From Dyella_B nitratireducens (GTDB taxonomy: Bacteria > Pseudomonadota > Gammaproteobacteria > Xanthomonadales > Rhodanobacteraceae): DNA of 64,000 nucleotides. The DNA lies in assembly GCF_049532905.1 (NCBI RefSeq), contig NZ_CP064032.1, positions 3,906,001 through 3,970,000 on the forward strand. Reading direction: 5' to 3'. Made by a program: the position numbers and the translations under genes. Below the pieces are notes generated by a model. It did no database searches. It saw only the letters and a program-made list of their open reading frames with translations, and was not told the origin of the DNA. Positions within the stretch are counted from its first letter, which is position 1. Each line of letters opens with the position of its first letter. This document shows positions 63,276-64,000 of this stretch, piece by piece.

Positions 63276-64000
63276 ATGACCGCCGCCACACTATCGCCGT
63301 TGCCCGAAGACAAGCAGCCTCTGGTTGCGCGTCTGATCGACGGGCTCGAAGCGCCGACGTTGCTGTGGCTCTCCGGCTATCTTGCCGGCGTGGCGGGTCA
63401 GCGCCAGCCATCCGGCAAGCCGTCAGCCGCCGAACCTGCAGCTGTCCCCGAAGCACAACCCCGGCTCACCGTGCTGTATGGCAGCCAGACCGGCAACGCC
63501 AAGCGGCTGGCCGAGGATCTGGGGCGCCGCGCATCCGCCGCTGGCCTTGCCGTACGCGTGGTTCGCGCGGACGCGTATGCGGCACGTGAATGGAAGCAGG
63601 AACGTCTGCTCTACCTGGTGATCAGCACGCAAGGCGATGCCGAGCCGCCGGATGACTCGCGCGCCCTGGTTGAGTTCCTGAGCAGCGCTCGCGCGCCCAA
63701 GCTCGAGTCGTTGCGTTATGCCGTGCTCGGCCTGGGTGATTCCAGCTACCCCAATTTCTGCGCCATCGGCCGCCAGCTGGATGAACGCCTGGCAGCGCTG
63801 GGCGCACAACGCCTGTTGCCGGCGGGCGAAGCGGATGTGGATCTGGAAACGGTGGCGCACCCGTGGCTGGAGCAGGCACTGCAACAAGCGCGCGAGCAGC
63901 TGAAAACCTCCGCGCCACTCGCCAAGGTCACTACCTTGCGCACGGCACGTATCGCACCCGTATGGCATCGCGAACAACCCTTCCAGGCGCCGTTGCTGCT
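63276..64000 (+). CDS. cysJ: Sulfite reductase flavoprotein alpha subunit (3' end outside window)
   Basis: Partial gene, 241 codons visible and open at the window end. CysJ passes electrons from NADPH through FAD and FMN to the CysI hemoprotein, reducing sulfite to sulfide. Visible are an N-terminal helix region (LVARLIDGLEAPTLLWLSGY) and the FMN-binding flavodoxin domain at about residues 64-210 with LTVLYGSQTGNAKRLAEDL, VISTQGDAEPPDDSR and AVLGLGDSSYPNFC. The start is the ATG ten bases after AAGGA. Divergent from the porin and sulfate importer, consistent with a cysteine-synthesis cluster. Confidence 0.93.
   Translation, partial: MTAATLSPLPEDKQPLVARLIDGLEAPTLLWLSGYLAGVAGQRQPSGKPSAAEPAAVPEAQPRLTVLYGSQTGNAKRLAEDLGRRASAAGLAVRVVRADAYAAREWKQERLLYLVISTQGDAEPPDDSRALVEFLSSARAPKLESLRYAVLGLGDSSYPNFCAIGRQLDERLAALGAQRLLPAGEADVDLETVAHPWLEQALQQAREQLKTSAPLAKVTTLRTARIAPVWHREQPFQAPLL

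Overview
The window is a GC-rich (about 60-65 % by eye) chromosomal segment of a gammaproteobacterium. Gene content and order (rubredoxin/hemL, pcm-tolC-waaA, a PPi-dependent phosphofructokinase next to a K+-independent H+-pyrophosphatase, mpl-adk, a TPP-riboswitch thiC) point to the Xanthomonadales, most likely Rhodanobacteraceae (Dyella/Rhodanobacter/Luteibacter type). This assignment comes from recognised protein families and synteny, not from a database search. No rRNA, tRNA, CRISPR array, prophage or intact insertion sequence was seen.

Layout. 1-4.3 kb: rubredoxin (cut by the window edge), hemL, an ion channel with a C-terminal zinc ribbon, glyoxalase I and acetylornithine transaminase. 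4.3-6.7 kb: a near-perfect sigma-54 promoter in front of a small secreted Asn-rich protein, followed by a convergent gene for a sigma-54 activator. 6.9-10.8 kb: SDR, LON-domain protein and a two-gene ABC exporter. 10.8-13 kb: mpl and adk. 13-27.5 kb: three pyrophosphate enzymes (pfp, hppA, ppa) interspersed with a GH20 hexosaminidase, a HAF-repeat protein, two MocR-type regulators, a prolyl oligopeptidase and a prolyl-4-hydroxylase-like dioxygenase. The pfp start codon lies in one arm of a 44-bp RNA hairpin and overlaps the end of a 53-codon upstream ORF. 27.5-30 kb: a YadA-like trimeric autotransporter. 30.4-36.3 kb: LysR/MFS pair, aldo-keto reductase, quinone-oxidoreductase-like protein, a decayed ferritin-like fragment, DUF3224 and AraC. 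36.3-41.7 kb: thiC with its TPP riboswitch, TetR, pcm and tolC.

41.8-54.7 kb is a cell-envelope region: waaA and lpxL, then polysaccharide deacetylase, GT4, GT2 and an O-antigen-ligase-like protein, a secreted DUF2135/TPR protein, a second deacetylase, a second GT4, a zf-CHCC protein, YceI, a RutE-like nitroreductase and an ELM1-family protein. glnE (54.8-57.7 kb) regulates glutamine synthetase. 57.8-64 kb is sulfate assimilation: sbp-cysT-cysW-cysA in one minus-strand operon, a porin, and divergent cysJ running off the window.

Three copies of a GTAGGTTGGGGT palindromic repeat sit at gene ends (24.5, 54.7 and 61.7 kb). The signals most worth follow-up are the pfp leader hairpin/upstream ORF, the sigma-54 module with its possible degraded downstream gene, a MocR regulator that has lost the PLP-binding lysine, and the ferritin-like remnant.
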